Numbered from the stretch's first letter, positions 25,701 through 40,404 are shown. The stretch: 64,000 nucleotides of DNA from Monarcha castaneiventris obscurior (GCA_026261815.1 JAMPIT010000258.1:6501501-6565500); one strand, 5' to 3'. Numbers and translations: made by a program. Notes: generated from the letters alone by a model not told the origin.

Positions 25701-28700
25701 TCATGGACTTAGATGGAATTATGAATGGTACAGCACAGGTACAAGTTTCTACCCTAGACCTGGCCTGAGGGAAAATGGAGGCTTCATTGCTGGCTGTAGG
25801 TAATTGCAATGGAAACAGAAATTCTGCTTTGTATTTCTCAAAAAACTGACCAGGAGCTCCCTATGTCTTCTCCCTTGGTCCTGTCCCTATCAGATCAGTT
25901 CTTTCCTACCTCTTCTTTTGACTTTTTGCCTCCTTCATTTTCACCCAAATGAATGAAGAATAAATTGCCCAATAAGGGAATAAACGGAACAGAATTTATT
26001 ACAAAAATTCCCCAAAGGCATGCCATGGTTATACTTCCTTCATTCCACAGCTGCAAATCCTCCTTGTCTTTGATGGTGCTGAGGAAGGACTGAATCTGAC
26101 CCTGCCTTTTAATACTTACTTTTTCCACCATTTTCTTCCTTTTTTGGTTATGTAGAGAACTCAGCTGGAAACCTCTGCACAGCTTAGTCTTTCTTGAATT
26201 TGTAGTGATACCACGGTTAGCTCCTTCACTTTTTTGTCATGTACATCCTATCAAATCCTGTCAGAGAGTCTAAAATCTCTGTTCCCAACCTCCTTCCTCA
26301 GCCCCAGAAAGCCAACAGCAGTTAGGTTTCCAGGGATAAGAAAGTAACTTAGAGACCTGTCCTCATTCAGTTCTGTTCTGCTGCAGGCCACATCATCATG
26401 GGCAAATAAATTGGACACTTAGTGACATTTCTCATCTCCGAGGGGTACAGACCTGTTAAACATGCTCTGAGCCTGTAGGATGCCAGAAGTATAAGGTGCA
26501 GTGAAGACATGAGTTTCAAGAGGTATTATGAAGAAAAAAAATATTATCAGAGCTTTGCAGTGCATCTGCAGTCAGCAAGAAACATTTAATTCATTTCCTG
26601 AATCCTGACATGATGAACTTTAAACTTTTATCTTTGGACAATGACATATCCAGCTTTTTTTTCCCCCCATCACTTTAGCTTTATGACACTGCGTGGGTGA
26701 AAATCAAAAAACTGCAGAGTTTCTGAGGAAAAGTAAACAATGCTTGGTAATTTCTTGGATTAATATTTCTGTTACAGGCATGACTTTTCTTGTGTACAGG
26801 ATTTTTAAAGAAAAGCAGAAGTCACAACATATACTGAGCACCCATGCAATTAAAGAGTATTCTGTGCCATGAGATAGACTTTTCTTTGTGATATTTTTAT
26901 ATAGCTGGAGTTAATGCTGAATATAATCTACATCCAATCAATGGTATTGTGCATCATCAGATGAAAAACATATTCAACATAACTGCTGTTAGTTCCTGTT
27001 TAAAGCCCTAATCAGAGTCTATGCCAACATGTAATCACATTGCAGAATAAATTGTTATGATATAAAGTATGTGGAAGAGATACTAAGACATACTAAAAGA
27101 CTACTTTCCATCCCCAGAAATAATTGCTGAGAGGTTTCCTTGGAAATGCCTCAAACCACATGACCAAATGACTACAACAGCTATTACAGCACAGAGGGCA
27201 GGGTAAGAACCTGTCCAGCTTAGGAGCCAATAAATACAGGGAGGGAGAAGGTGCCCAGGAGGTTGGTCTCACCTAATTCCTCTCTGAGCAGAGTCCACCA
27301 TAACATTTGGGTACCTCTAAACATTTAAGACTAAAGGATGCAGAGATTCCCAGGTGAGTTCTCTGCTATTACCTACACATCTGGACTAGAAAAACATTTT
27401 CAGTGATGTTAATGTTTATTTGTGCTGTTAAGCACCTCCTTGATTGTGAATGGTTTATCCCAGGAAATCCATGTGGTCAGAGAAGACCATTTTGATGAAC
27501 AATCATCTCCTTACTTCACTCTTGTTCTGCACAGAAATGTCCTGGTGATGAGTCAGGCAGCCACCCTTGGCTCAGTGGAGTGCTCCAAGTCTCTCTCCCC
27601 CTCACCCCCAGCCAGAGCTAAGCAGCACAGCAGCCTTTTTATGGCATTTTGTTCCTCTTGTCCAGGTTCTTAATTGTCCATCCAGGTGTACAAGAATCCC
27701 ACTGTCCTCACAAGTGCTCTTCTCATTGAAGGTATGCCAGACTCAAAAGTTTATTTTTGCCACACAGCCCAGCTTGTCTGAAATGGAGTGATTAGCACAT
27801 CTCTGCTAGCCTGGCTTTTTGGGCTGAAACAGTAGCCAAGCTGACAAGCTACAGAAGGCAGTTACGTGTGGCAGTGGGTGTGGAGGGGCTGTGAACAAAG
27901 CCAGGTAGAAGAGGTGTGCAGCCAGCTGGGGATGTACCTCGTTTAAGGACCAGGCGATGGAATTCTGTGCAGCTCCTAGGCACTAATGTGGGAAGAGAGG
28001 TTTCATTCTAGTGCACAGCTTTGTGAGCTCCAGTGACAGCTGCAGGACAAGGAGGTGATTTACAAAAAAGGCTGAGTTAATTTTATGTGTTTCTAATCTG
28101 TTCCCTTTCTCTTGTGCCTCTCCTAAATCTCCACTGCTCCAAAAGCTCATTCTGGGTGAGACCTTTGTAAGAGCCCAGAAGGCATTAAGCCTGGGAGGCA
28201 GTCAGGACAATGAGTGTCACAAACTCTTTCTTAAGGCCTGGCTGTTCATATATGCAAACATCTGCGTCCTGCATTTGAAGGGTCTGTGAATGATACTGCT
28301 AAATAGAACTATTACGTGGTAATTCTTTGGCAATTTTCCTCTTACTGCTGCTGTTATCTAATTGCCAGGGCCTCTCTACTCAGTGGCTCATGGGGTGGGA
28401 CTCTGCTGGGTTGCCCTGCCTCGGGCCCGTGGTTCTGGGGCCAGGTACCACTGTCAGGCACGTGGTTTCTCCCCAGTGTCCATTCCATCCAAGAGGCTGA
28501 AGGGCCTTAAGGCCAGCACTGAGGGTGCCCTGCTAAGGCATATTGTGTCTTAGGACTGCTGTTCCCTACTGTGCAGAGGATCCTTTACTCACCGTCTTCT
28601 CGTCCTTTCCTATCATGTTCTGGTTGGCTCAGCTCTACGAAATTGGAGATGTATGGATCTGTCTTGCTTTTCCCAGAAAGTCTCTGCACTGCTTTAGAGA

Positions 28701-31700
28701 GAGCTATCAAGCATGTCCAGTGACTGTCACTCTCCCTTGTCTGCCGGAGCCTCTGGACCCATCTAATTAAGATGCTGCGCTTTGCTCTTGGTGTGTGTGC
28801 ACACAGAGCACTCAACACAAAAGAAATCTGTCTTCCCTTCACTGCCTTTTTCCTGTTTGGACAAAATGAAAATCAAACTCTGCAGTATAAACATGAGGGT
28901 TACAGAAGTGTTTCTGGCTTCTTTGGATGTTGCTACTATGGAACATACAGACCAATAACAGAATTACGATTTAAACACTCTCCCCACCGTGAATCTGCTA
29001 TTGCACAGTTTTTAATAAAATAATTTGCAGCCGCTCCCAATCAGTTGTGTCAGCAGATTTAGTTCATCTTTGAGGCCCAGCAGGGATGACAGTCTATTTG
29101 TTATTAGAGAAATAAATAAACAAGGAACTTGTCAGAAGCAAAACTGCTATGTGTGCCTTTGTAAGATAAATGCTGCCTTTGAATAGACAAATATTTACAG
29201 TTTTACAGACTAAAATTGTCATCCTAGCTGAAGGCCTTGTATTGTGAAATTAAAGAAAAAAAAGATCATGATTTCTAGATCTTTCCAGTGAAGGGAAAGA
29301 TAGCTCTACCTAATGAAAATGGATCAATAGATTTCATGATAATGAGCAGGCCATTTTAGTAAAGCTATAGCCCTGTAGCCCTGTATTATTCTACAGAGAA
29401 ATTTATGCTGGGTATTTATGTCAGCATGCTATTGGTATAGCAAATATTAAAATCTTTTAGCGTCACCTTCCATTTCATGTCCCTGAGACTGCACTACATA
29501 TGTTTTCTGAGGCTTTTTGCAGGAGGTTTTCTGAAACACTTTAGAGGAATTAGGAGAAAGGATTTACTGAAAATCAATGTGATTCCTGATTTGAGTGCTG
29601 TAGAGCCTTTGAAAATCTTCAGAGGAGAATGCAGGAGGCCGGTTTGTTTATTTCAGCCTAGCCTATGTGAAGTTGAATGTTTGGGGAATTACTGTATTCT
29701 GTACAGAACTGGAAAGAAATGTTAAGTTTTAAGTTTATTATACAGCAAGTGATCTCCTATATGACTATTCTTCCGTGGTGGTAAACCAGTCACTGCATCA
29801 ACAGACAGAAAGAAATACAGAGTTGAGGGGTCAAAACAAGATTGGCAAGGCTCTTAAGAATGAAAAGATGTGAAGCGTGAAAGCAAAAGGATGCCAGCTG
29901 TTATCAACTTTTAGGAGTTAAAGTTCCTGCATTTCATTAAAAATCAGGGAGGAAATAAAAGATTCATCAAAGTGAAGCGAAAATTCTGCTTCTCCTAAAA
30001 GAATTCCCAGGAGCTCTCAGAAACTCCCAAGAGGAGTTAACACCTCTCAGACCAGGCATTATTGTACATTTAATTCAGGCTTAGACAGAACACGTTATGT
30101 GCAGGCTGCTCCTCGTGGTGTTCAGATCCATCATTGTGTTTATTTGCTTCAGTAAAATACATCAACCATGGGCAGAAACATTGAAGTTTGGACAGCTCCA
30201 ATATGAAGTGTAGCCACAGCTTCCAATTCCTTGATACTAATGCAGGGTTTTGTTGGAAGCAGGAGTCTAAATGAAAAATGGCATTGCTAGTCATGAATGG
30301 GGTTTTTTTTGGGGTGATGTATGTTAGACAGGAGATGCTGAGGAATGAAGTGATACCAGTGTTACCTGTCCTTGTGCTTTGATATAAGGAATCTTTAACT
30401 CTAGCCAGCAAGTACTTTTAGAAAATTATGATTCTCGTAACTTATGCTACCTCTTATGATCTTCATGCTATAATTACATATTTCAAAAAGTGTTCAGAGG
30501 GAAGTCACAGCTGGGGGTTGACTTTAAGTTACTTTGTGAACTGCATCAAATCTCATTTAGAAGCAGGTAAGGCTTACTGAGGACTCCCTGAGAGTTTCTC
30601 TTCAGGCAAAACTTTGATTCCTGTCCTGTGTTGTTACAGTGTGATGACAGCTTACATGTAAGTCCAGGGCTGATCACACTTGCCCTAATATGTCAGTGTG
30701 ACTATCACATTTACCTTGTTTATAAGCATGTAACTGAAATAAGAATTGTTCCTTTTGCATTTCACAGAAACTAAAGTGCAGAACTTACTGCTATTACTTT
30801 AGTAGTATTTTTATAAGCTGGATCCATCTTTTGGTGCTGTCATTATAACAGAGTTTATTATGATCTGCAAGCTAAATAGCCTAAGCAGCAATAAGAAGCA
30901 AATTAAAAACCCCAGAGCAGTATGATTTCATTCTTCCTCACTGTGATCTAACTGTAATGTAAAGCTTGCTTTTCTTTTAAGGGGAAATAAAATTTGCTCT
31001 TCTGTCACCTCGTTTCTGTTTTAAGAGACTACCTCATTGCCCAATTCACCAAAAATAATTTCCTAAGCCCATTCTTTGTGATGTGTCCTGATGTACACAC
31101 AATTTGCTGAGATCATTTTTTCTGACTGTCATCCAGCAAGCCACACTACAACTGTGCTTGTGCCCCACATGGGACACAGAGAAGCAAGATTAACCACCAT
31201 CTAATTTCTACTTTTGTCATAAATGTTGCCTGTAACACATGGCAGACAAAGTGTGCTCTCTGAGGAGTTTGACACAGCCACTGTCTGGCAGTCTGGGTGG
31301 TAGAGAATATATTATTTATCATACTCAATGGGATGAGGCGGGCACTGAAGCTACTTATTGGAGCAGCTGTGAACCCCCAATCTCCTTAATTTTCAAAACA
31401 GGTAATTAACTGGAAAGTCATTTATAATAACTACTGACATCTCCAGAAACCACAGAATGGGTTGTTAACTTTGCAGCTTTATTGTACTGATATTTTTGTT
31501 GACAGTCCTATACTAAAGTCTGTCAGAAAATCACATATTCTTTATACTGAAGGAGAAATATATCTGAACATTTCTGACATGTCAATATTAGCCTTGTACT
31601 TACCAGAAGAAATGGTTGGAAGCTGGGTGATTTGGAGGACAGAGCACTGGGATGTTCTCAACTGTGCTTGTTTTTTAACCACTGTGTGGAAAAATGACCA

Positions 31701-34265
31701 GAATCTCAGCAACTCGCATTTAATATAGTAAGATTTTTTCCATGTGCTCTATTTGAATGCTGAATGGAATCCTAAAAAAAACCCATGCCTTTGTGTAAAG
31801 TCTGACATGTTGGGAAGGGCAGAGGACCAGCAGGCATAAGGCTGCTGCAAACAAAAATCTGCTCTGCTTCTCTCCAGCTTAAGTAAAGGGCCAAGGTCCA
31901 GGGCGCTGTGGAGAATGAATTGGTTCTAACAGGGCTGTCATTCCAGATAAGCAATCAGATATTTAAAGTGGTAATGTGGAGAATCATGTTATGAGTCCGT
32001 GTATCAAAACTGACTGGTAAATGGAGTCAGTTGTGGCATCCAGGTGCAGTGATAAGGGTCTGGCAAATGCATTAGACAGATGAGAGGCATCAGATCGGTG
32101 TCCTTACTTTATACTCTGCTCGACTGTGATAAAAACTTCCATCTTCAGATGACTATCAGGGAGACTTAGGCTGAATTTTCTGCTCTTCTCAGGAAGGTGC
32201 TCAGGGTGAAAGACATCTGATTTAAGCAAATGTTTCTGTGGAACATTTCTGAGCTGTGAGGTGTCTTTATTATACTGTTTGATTCCTGTAAACAGAAAGG
32301 AGAATTCAGCAGAAACCTGGTCTTTACTAACCAAGTATCATTTGTCAAAATATACTTGATATTAAAAAACTAACCCCCGAATGTGGCAGTAAGCAGCAAT
32401 GTAGGCTATCTATCAGGAGATGTTTTTCTTCTAAACTTGGCAGCATTGTTTTGGAGTTTGGGTTTATTTTAGAAAACTACTCTGTGGCTGTTAGACAATG
32501 AGAGAAGTTCTTTGCAACCTCACAAACCGCAGATTTATGACACCTCTAGTAATAACAGCAGCTTGTTGGTAAGAGTGATAACAGAAACCAGGATTGTGCA
32601 GAAATGTAAAAAACACTCAGCATTGCGTAATTCTGTATCCATTGAAATGTGTCCTGGGAACAGAGTTAGGCAAAGGGGCAGTACTTGGAAAAAAATCATC
32701 CCACTGCAGAGGGTATATGTGTGGAGCACGCATGTTGAGGTGGTGTTTTGTGAGCAGTAGTCTCCAAACACTGTTTTTGTGGTCTTAATTTAAAGACATT
32801 CAAGGTTGAAAGAGAGAAACTGAAATAATAAGTCAGGACAAAGACGAAATACTTTTCATGACAAATCTACCTGAGAACTTGAATGTTTGAGGCAGATTCT
32901 CCTGTTGACTTCCCCCATTCTTAATACACAGTAAATGCTGTTCCCCAGAATCTCTAACTCATTTTGTGAGGGCTGTGAACATGGGCTGGACAACAGAATT
33001 CAACTCTGAGATTTTATTTACTAAGTGAAATTTTGTTTCTGTGTTTCTACGTTTGCCTAATTTAATTGGGTTTTGTCTATTGTAGTGGGAAGCACATCTT
33101 CCTTCTTTGCTGAACATAAAATTAGCTTTCATTGGCGATTTGGGTTTGTTTGTATCTATATAAGCTTTTTCTCTAAATGAGTTTGTTCTTTCTAAAGCAA
33201 ATATCACTCTCATTTTTTGGAGGTGCAGAAAATTTGTAATCTTGTTTCTTCATTTTCGTTATTATGTTGTGTTAATTTATGTATACATTAACATGTATTT
33301 GCATGATTTATTCATTTAAAGCTGTACATGTTTATTTGAAAAGGAACTCAAAGAGCTTTATCACAAAAATGCTAAATTCAACACCATTGACAGAGTGTGT
33401 GTCTTTGGACTTTAGCCACAAGAACAAAAAATGGGTCTATCATTTCATTTGATTAAAAAAACTTTCTGAAGAGCGATTTTCTATTATTTTAGTTACTGAG
33501 GGTGAAATTCTGCAAGAAATATGAGGATTAAGGAGAAAGTGTTGACTTCGAAGGCTCTGCTGCATAAGACATTGTCTGGAGTATTTTCTTCTGGTCCTTG
33601 TGTAAGTCTGGCAGATTTAGAGAAGGCAACAGTAGATCAGGTCAGATCTAATGAATGTAAAGTGTAAGGAAGCATTAACTGCTGTGAAACAGAATTCACA
33701 AAATCCATTTGCAGCTAACCAGAAAAATAAGTTTCCTCTCTACAATTAAAGTTGATAAAAACATGAAAATGTCTTCATTAAATTAAAACCTAACATTTAT
33801 TAATGTTCTAAACCCAGAAGTTCCTTTCCATTACTTGTAACAATGAAATCAATTTCATGGAAAAAAGTAAACTTTCAGGAAACTGTCAGATGGTGCTGGT
33901 TCTTCTTCAACCTTAAGCATGTAAGACCACAGCTAAGTCAAAGGAAAGAATAAATTCTTTCTGGGATCACTCTTTGGATCCAATCTCCACTGCACCTCAG
34001 AGCTCTGATCTTGACCCTGAAATCAAGAAATCTTCAGGGTGTAGCATTTACTACCATCAAGAGAGAAAGCAGTCCTGGGGGGTCTCAAATTTGCCACCCT
34101 GTCAGAGGAATAGTACAATGTAAGAAACTTGAATTTGTAACATAAAAAAAGGCCATATGTCCATTGCAATATAACACAGCTCTGCCTTGCATTTTCTGTT
34201 ATGATTATTGATATTTCCTAAGTTAAAATCAAAGTCAGCAAGGCAATGATGCATCTTTCTTATTC

Positions 34266-34281
34266 TTTTTTTTTTTTTTTT
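34266..34281 (+). repeat. T16 homopolymer
   Basis: Uninterrupted T run. No retroelement sequence was recognised beside it. Confidence 0.85.
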
Positions 34282-34585
34282 AATAAGATTCCTGTTGCTG
34301 TAATAGTTGGGCCTTTTCAACTACTTTTTGCCAAAAAAGATTAAATCACCACTTCAGCCTCTTGTTTCAAATAGTTGAAAAATATGAAATTAACCTAAAA
34401 AAAAAAAATTATGTAGAGAAGCTGAGTGGAAAATTGAAAAATCTGTAGCAGTTCATGGTGCTGTGTAAAATAATTGGCATTAATTGCTGTTTGGAGCAGG
34501 AAATAAATGATTTTCAGTTGATATTAGGTAGAAAATAACTTAATGACAGTTGCTATTAAATGGGTAAAATTGTAAAAAAGTAGTC

Positions 34586-34636
34586 AATGAAAAATATTGA
34601 GCATGGAAAATTTTTCTATTAGGAAAATTTTTCATT
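34586..34636. repeat. Nested direct and inverted AT-rich repeats
   Basis: GGAAAATTTTTC occurs twice in direct orientation (34605-34616 and 34622-34633). In addition AATGAAAAAT at 34586-34595 is the reverse complement of ATTTTTCATT at 34627-34636. Low-complexity composition makes coincidence plausible. Confidence 0.6.
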
Positions 34637-36452
34637 AAATGCCTTGGTATTCAGCATATGGACCATTTATCCACAGTCATCTCCCATTTTCTGATAGGTC
34701 ATCTCAACCTGATTAAAGAGCACTGTTAGAGCACTCCTGCACTTTGGAATTGGATTAACATGCTCTCGCTGAGACAGAGCCCCTCAGGCACTCAGTTAAT
34801 TGTAGTCAGGGCCCACTCTCAGCCTCACCCACTGCTCATGCTGTAAATCTCTGTGCTTGCACCCAGAGCCTGCCTTAGCTCCAGCTCCAGGACTCTCTGG
34901 AGGTGTGGGGAACAGCCTGACCTTGTTTGCTGGGTCTGAGGGATTGGGTTCACCTCATGGCACCAGAGTGGGGGCCTGGAGGCAGCTGAGCTTTGGAGTG
35001 GACTGAAACTTGCTGGTTTTCTGGCACAATTCTGCTCTTCCTCCTCAGCAACTTCTGGCTTGCTCTGTTCCCTCAGGAAAGGAGGTGTTCAGAGTTTTTA
35101 CCTGTGCCCAGGGGGGCTCTCCATGCTGTTTCACCTGTCAGTGGGGGTGAAGCCCACTGAGGCTGGCCAGGACTTCTTATCCAAAAATGCTCTCTTGCTT
35201 CAGTTTTGAGATTCTCTGCTTGTAATTGTTCTGAGATACCATAATTATTATTCACTGCAAAGCTAATACAGGCCTTGCTGGGAAGAAAGAGAATTTAACT
35301 TTATATTTTTCTCTCCAAGCCACAGTGCTTCTCTGACCACCCGTTATTCTAGGTAAGCATTAGAAGAGAGGCTTTCAAATCCCTGGATTTGTAGAAGCCA
35401 GCAGAACTAGACAGGATCAGCTGCATGGGGCTGTTGACTTCAGAGATATTTCTCTGTACAGGCCTTACCAGAACTTCTGAAATAGGGTGGGCAAGACATG
35501 CAGACAGTGGTGATCAGACTGATTGCAGACAGTGCAGATAGAAAGGTTGCCCTAACAGCTATAGGGCTGCAGTGCAGAATGATGTTTCTGGAGTCCTTTG
35601 TCTTGGGAGAGAAGGACCTGCTCCTATAAATAGAAGCTGCTCCTTTTTTCAAATAGTTGAAGATCTCATCCTTTTCAAGTTCAGTTTTCTCTGCTTTACC
35701 TTGAGGTCAGGATTCAGTCCTGAACAATTTTGAACAGGAAAAGAGTGTTTTTTGCTCAAGCAATCCAATTTTAAGCTGCTCAGTCTGCAGTTCTTTTCAC
35801 ACATACCCACTCTTCACATGCTCTTGATGATCTGCAAATAAACAAACAAAAAAATCAACAGCCACCAGTTGTGAGTTGGCCAGCCCACTCTGTTGGATTG
35901 CACTGGAATTGTGTAGGCACAGGGATATTAAAAGAACTGTGTTGAAAAGGTTTTGTGTATAAGGCTGAACCTCGTACAGAAAACGTATGTGATTGTTATT
36001 GCACAGAACTGGATTACACAATTAGCTGAGACAGAAATAACAGAGCCGTTAAAAAATCCGCTTCAGTCTCATTTACTTTATTCTATGAATCAGAGAGATC
36101 CAAGGTCAAATAACAAAAATGAGAAAGAAGCATCCAGGTCCTGTGATGAGCACCAGACAGCTCAAATTCCTGTTGCCACACAGAACTCCTTAGTGGCTCA
36201 GAGGCAAAACAGACCTGTAACCTGAAGGTTTAAAATTTAAGGAACAAATTAGAGGCCAGATCTCAGTTCCACCTGTGATCTTGGCTTACCCTTATTGCTT
36301 TTGGAAATCCTGGATTCTTCTTACAGCATTATGGCATGAAGCTTCAGCAAAAATTCCAGCACAGATGTTGATGTGTAGAGGTGAATTCAGATTATACTTG
36401 GACTGGGATCAGAATTCAAAATTTGTGGGGCTGAAGTAGGTAAGGGTCCTGT

Positions 36453-36470
36453 GTTTAGGTTTAGGTTTAG
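36453..36470 (+). repeat. (GTTTAG)3 hexamer repeat
   Basis: Three tandem TTTAGG-type units. It resembles but is not the vertebrate telomere repeat TTAGGG, so it is not a good interstitial telomere tract. Confidence 0.7.
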
Positions 36471-39192
36471 CATTCTTTGCCCATGAAACTCATATTTTTG
36501 GATTGTAGCTTTCTTGGATAGGCATCCAAATCAATATGTACATGAATGATGTGCAAAACATGAAAGGCAGGTTTTCTAAAGAGCTGTACAGCCACATTTT
36601 GAATGGTGTTGGTGTGTCAGTAGCTGCCTAACCAGAATTGCAGAAGTGTCTGACCACTCTCTTCTGGCTGATTTCCACTGAGCTTCTGGAATTTCATTAA
36701 GTGTTAGCTGACTTGTTCAAGTTGCTAGAGGACTTCAAACACAGGCCCTGCTTGAGCTGGGAGGGCAAGTTTCATCCATCTGTATTGGGCATAAATTTGT
36801 GAGTCAGATCTTTCTGCAAATCTTATGCGTGGGATTTCCTGTGAGAGATATCTGCACAGTGTTTGTAGCAACTCTGGAGCTGCTTCACTGCAAGTGAGGT
36901 GAAGCTGGAAACAGCACAGTTTACTGAATGAGTCTCTACTGTGTGGGTCACATACAGGCTTGGGGCTAGGTTAACCTTGAAACTGCTGGTGCAAATTCTG
37001 ATGATGGGCAGCATGGAGTGTGTGTGTATCTCTTTAGGAGAGTGATGATATCAATAATCTGATAGAAAGTCCCTCAAGAAGGCTGGTGCTTGCTGCACTT
37101 TGAGCAGGGCAGAAATTCTGAGAAATAAATCTTCTGATCTTTCTGCTTTCCAGCTGCTCCTTTCAAGTATATGGTGGAAGGCCAGTCAGTTTCTGGTTTT
37201 ATTGGGGGCCATTCACCTGTCCTTGGGAGCTGTTGCTGATTAATTTGTATGTGGCTAAGATAGCTGGCAGACTGAACACTGTTTTCTTTTCTATTTCATT
37301 TTCTCTGCATTTTCATGGGGTGCAGTATCACTGTAATTCACATATGAATGTTAGTTTGAATGGTGTTATTGTTGCAAAAAAAAGTTTAATAGGAGCCCGA
37401 GGGTGTAGAACATTATTGAAATGAAAGTTTTTTTGAAACTCATATTTCAGAGCTCATTAACTTACACAATTCTGTGGGGGGTAGGGATCAGTAAATGAAC
37501 AGTGATTATCTATAATCTCTGTGCTGGTGTCTGCCTTAGCTTCCTGTCTAGCTCTGTATCTAGATAGACAACCATTGATGTAATTGTACATATGGTACAG
37601 AGAGAGAATTTATCCTTGGAACTCATTGTTTAACACTGGACAAAAATACAAGATGATTGCACATCTGATCTTTGACTTGAACTCAAAGTCAAGTCAGAGT
37701 GGGAACCAAGAGAGTCAAAGCTCATGAGCTGGGTTTCATGGGGAACCAGCAAGGCAAATTTTCAGTTCAGAATTCACCTTTCTTTGGTGGTTAGTTTGGT
37801 TCCACATCTGTTTAAAGAACTCCTAAAGGCTGGATTTTTTTTTTTTTTGGTAGATACATATGTTTCTTTCTGCCCTTTCATAGAAGAACTTGAATAACTT
37901 TTACTGACATTTCCCGGCCTTAGAAAATAGCAGCTCCAAAGAGTAAAGTTTGAGAAAATTGAGTAGATGAAAATAGGAAATTTTCCCGCTCTGATCCAGG
38001 AGTAACTTCTCAATTTAGCTCTAACTTGTGGTGGGCATAGCACAAGAACCTGTTCATGTCATACAAAGGCACTAAGGATACCTAGACAGAGTAGACTGTG
38101 ACTTGCAGCACCATGAGTAGTATCTCAAGTAATTTGTGACAGTTCTGCAGCTCTGACACATGGAAAAGGCTGTTTTAGGAAGTGTTCCTGATTGTAAACT
38201 TCATTTTGTAATTTATTAGATATAACTTCCCCTCTGTATTTATATTATTCTCCTTTTCCTGCAGGTTTGGTTCCAGCATTCCCAAAGTTATCTACAGATT
38301 TGGCCCTGTGGCTCTGCCACTCTGTGCTCTCCTCTGCTATGCCTCACCTCTCTTGCTACTCTGTTTTCCCATAAGGCTTTTCCCTCACTGCTGTTCTGCT
38401 TCCTTAACCCAGAATCTCATCCTCTGATGTTTTGCTCTTCTTGCTCCCTTGGAATTCATCATCTTCTTGTCCTACAGGACCTCTGCTCCCGTTATTTTAC
38501 CCTGAAGATTTCCTTGTCCCCACTCCAACTCCTGGCAGGATTAGGAAGCACTGTCTGCAAGAGTGACTTCCATCTGCAAGTTTCAGCTCTGTATGCCCAA
38601 GGCAGGATGGAAGGGATTGGTTTTTATTTTAAAACACTATTTGGGAGTAATAAGAATTCCTGATTAAGTTTTTCAAATAAAAAATAAGAGTTGTTACAGG
38701 GATAACCCCAGGGTTTCATTATTTCTCTTTTTTTAGCATACAGTATTTCACAGTGAAGATATTAGGTCCATTCAAACTTCACATTCCCACTTCATGACTC
38801 CCAGAATATGTAATTCCATCCAGTCCTACAGGCATCTGCAGTGCCCAGCGCAGATCACTCACACTGCTTGGTGCTGGACGAGCCACTGCGAGGGGTGGGA
38901 AAGGAAAAAGCAACACTGACCTCTGAGATGGAGCTAGGATTTTTTCCTTTATCTGACATCCCAATGGCATTGCTGATAGAGGCTATCTCCATGGTTATCT
39001 TGTGGCAGTGGAATTGGGACAATTCCAAGGGCTGACAGAATTTGCTCTCTTGAGTGTACTGATGTCAGCAGTACTACTGTACATACAAGTGGCACTCAAC
39101 GTGCTGGTAACTCTGTGCATCCTCTAACAACAACAAACTGAACTAGTCCCTCTCCTTCTCTTCTTGACCTTTTGCCCACTCCAGGTTTTCTG

Positions 39193-39208
39193 TTTTTTTT
39201 TTTTTTTT
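39193..39208 (+). repeat. T16 homopolymer in pyrimidine tract
   Basis: A run of about 16 T followed by CTCCCTTTTTCTC, giving a roughly 40-nt pyrimidine tract. No exon-like sequence follows it. Confidence 0.8.
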
Positions 39209-39724
39209 CTCCCTTTTTCTCATTTTCTTTCCACTGCTGCTGGAAATTTAACAAGAAAATTTCCTTTCTCCCGATTCGTAGCCAACTGTAGCTCTTTCCA
39301 TTGCTTTTACTCAGGGCTATCACAACTCTTCACTTTGAATTTTTATTAAAAAAATCTTAAAGTGGGATGGGGAGTTTATACTCCTGATATAACTTTTTAA
39401 AATAAAACTGTTACAATTCAAAGCCAGGACAGCTGCTGGTAGCTGCCATTCACAGTGCTGGCTGTCAGTCTGATTTTTAAAATGATTGCTTCCCTCTTCC
39501 CCTCCCACTGTAATAACTTCACATTCCACATTGAACCTCAAAGCTGTGATGTCACCCGGGGGCTGTATGTATAGCAAGTGCCGACTTAAACATTACTAGG
39601 CTTTTGAAACCGAAAAAAACTGAAAAATAAGTTCCTTCTTACTTTTCTGCCAGCAACACCAGGGCTAAAAAAGACCTGCCTGTTGTCAAATCAATGCCAA
39701 GGATGTGGAATTAGGGCCTCCTGG

Positions 39725-39765
39725 AATTTTTTTTTGTTTGTTTGTTTGGCTTTTGTTTGTTTTAC
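39725..39765 (+). repeat. (TTTG)n low-complexity tract
   Basis: A T run passes into four TTTG units, followed by a second TTTGTTTG pair. A similar TTTG/TTG-rich tract occurs at about 4620-4672. Confidence 0.75.
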
Positions 39766-40357
39766 TATAATTTCTGGTCTGCTTTAAACCATTGTACTAA
39801 ATTCAGATGCAGTCTGAGTCAAGTGCTGGAGCTGGTGCCAGCTCACCAATTGCTGTAGGATGGGCACTCAGATCTGAGGTTGGGAAGGGAAAAACCTTTC
39901 CAGCCTTTGTGTACTATTTGCATGCTTATGCACATACATATCAAGTGCCAAAAACTGCCAAAGGTTATGGATTCCAGGCTTGCTCTCTTACTGGTGAGCT
40001 TAGCAGTGCTGTAGTAGTTTGAATCATCTCCTTGAGATACAGTTTACTTAATAGATTTGGTCAGGAATGCAAGCCTCAGATCAGGCTCAGATTGCCTCAG
40101 ACGTGATGATGGAGGGTGACAGTGATTAAAAGTAATACTGGAAGTTTGTTTTGACGTTTTGGTCTGTAGCAGCCTGTAATGCTCATGACCTTGGGCAGCC
40201 CTGAAACTTCCATCTTCACAGGGTCAGCCCTTGCCTAGAGGTAATGGCATTGCTCTCCTTGCACATCCAGTGATAAATGAACAGAACTTTGGTGATATTT
40301 AACCAAGTTTCTCACCCAAATACTTGAAGGAAAGAGGGAGTTTCCTTCCTCTGAGAT

Positions 40358-40404
40358 AATCATAGAACGGTTTGGGTTGGAAGGGATCTTGAAGATCATC
40401 TAGT
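40358..40404 (-). mobile_element. CR1 LINE 3'-end fragment, minus strand
   Basis: On the plus strand the sequence reads ATCATAGAACGGTTTGGGTT followed by GGAAGGGATCTTGAAGATCA and TCTAGT. This is the reverse complement of the standard CR1 terminus (ACTAGATGATCTTCAAGATC ... AACCATTCTATGAT). Only about 47 bp remain. Confidence 0.9.

Larger units (their letters stand above)
16172..31000. other. Non-coding DNA, no gene recognised
   Basis: Short unrelated open frames occur on both strands. Two weak exon candidates sit at 20494-20661 and 21632-21700 (listed separately). Stretches with conserved-element texture are at about 20080-20210, 23060-23230 and 29025-29200. No transposon was recognised. A plus-strand pyrimidine excess is visible around 24560-25260. 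Confidence 0.6.
31000..40357. other. Non-coding DNA, no gene recognised
   Basis: No convincing gene, RNA gene or mobile element. A stretch at about 34430-34560, with AATAATTGGCATTAATTGCT and GGAAATAAATGATT words, has conserved-element texture. A plus-strand pyrimidine-rich tract lies at about 38220-38530. Open frames, such as a hydrophilic one near 35953-36225, are unrecognised. Confidence 0.6.

Noticed and set aside
35100..35116. CCCAGGGGGGCTC resembling CTCF
   Set aside because: Too many departures from the CTCF core (missing CCAC and GCGC elements) compared with the site at 50197.
35953..36225. Hydrophilic 90-codon plus-strand frame with an acceptor-like TATTGCACAG near 36005
   Set aside because: No good donor and no recognised family. 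Single weak splice signals are common.
36453..36470. Possible interstitial telomere repeat
   Set aside because: Units are GTTTAG/TTTAGG, not TTAGGG, and only three copies are present.
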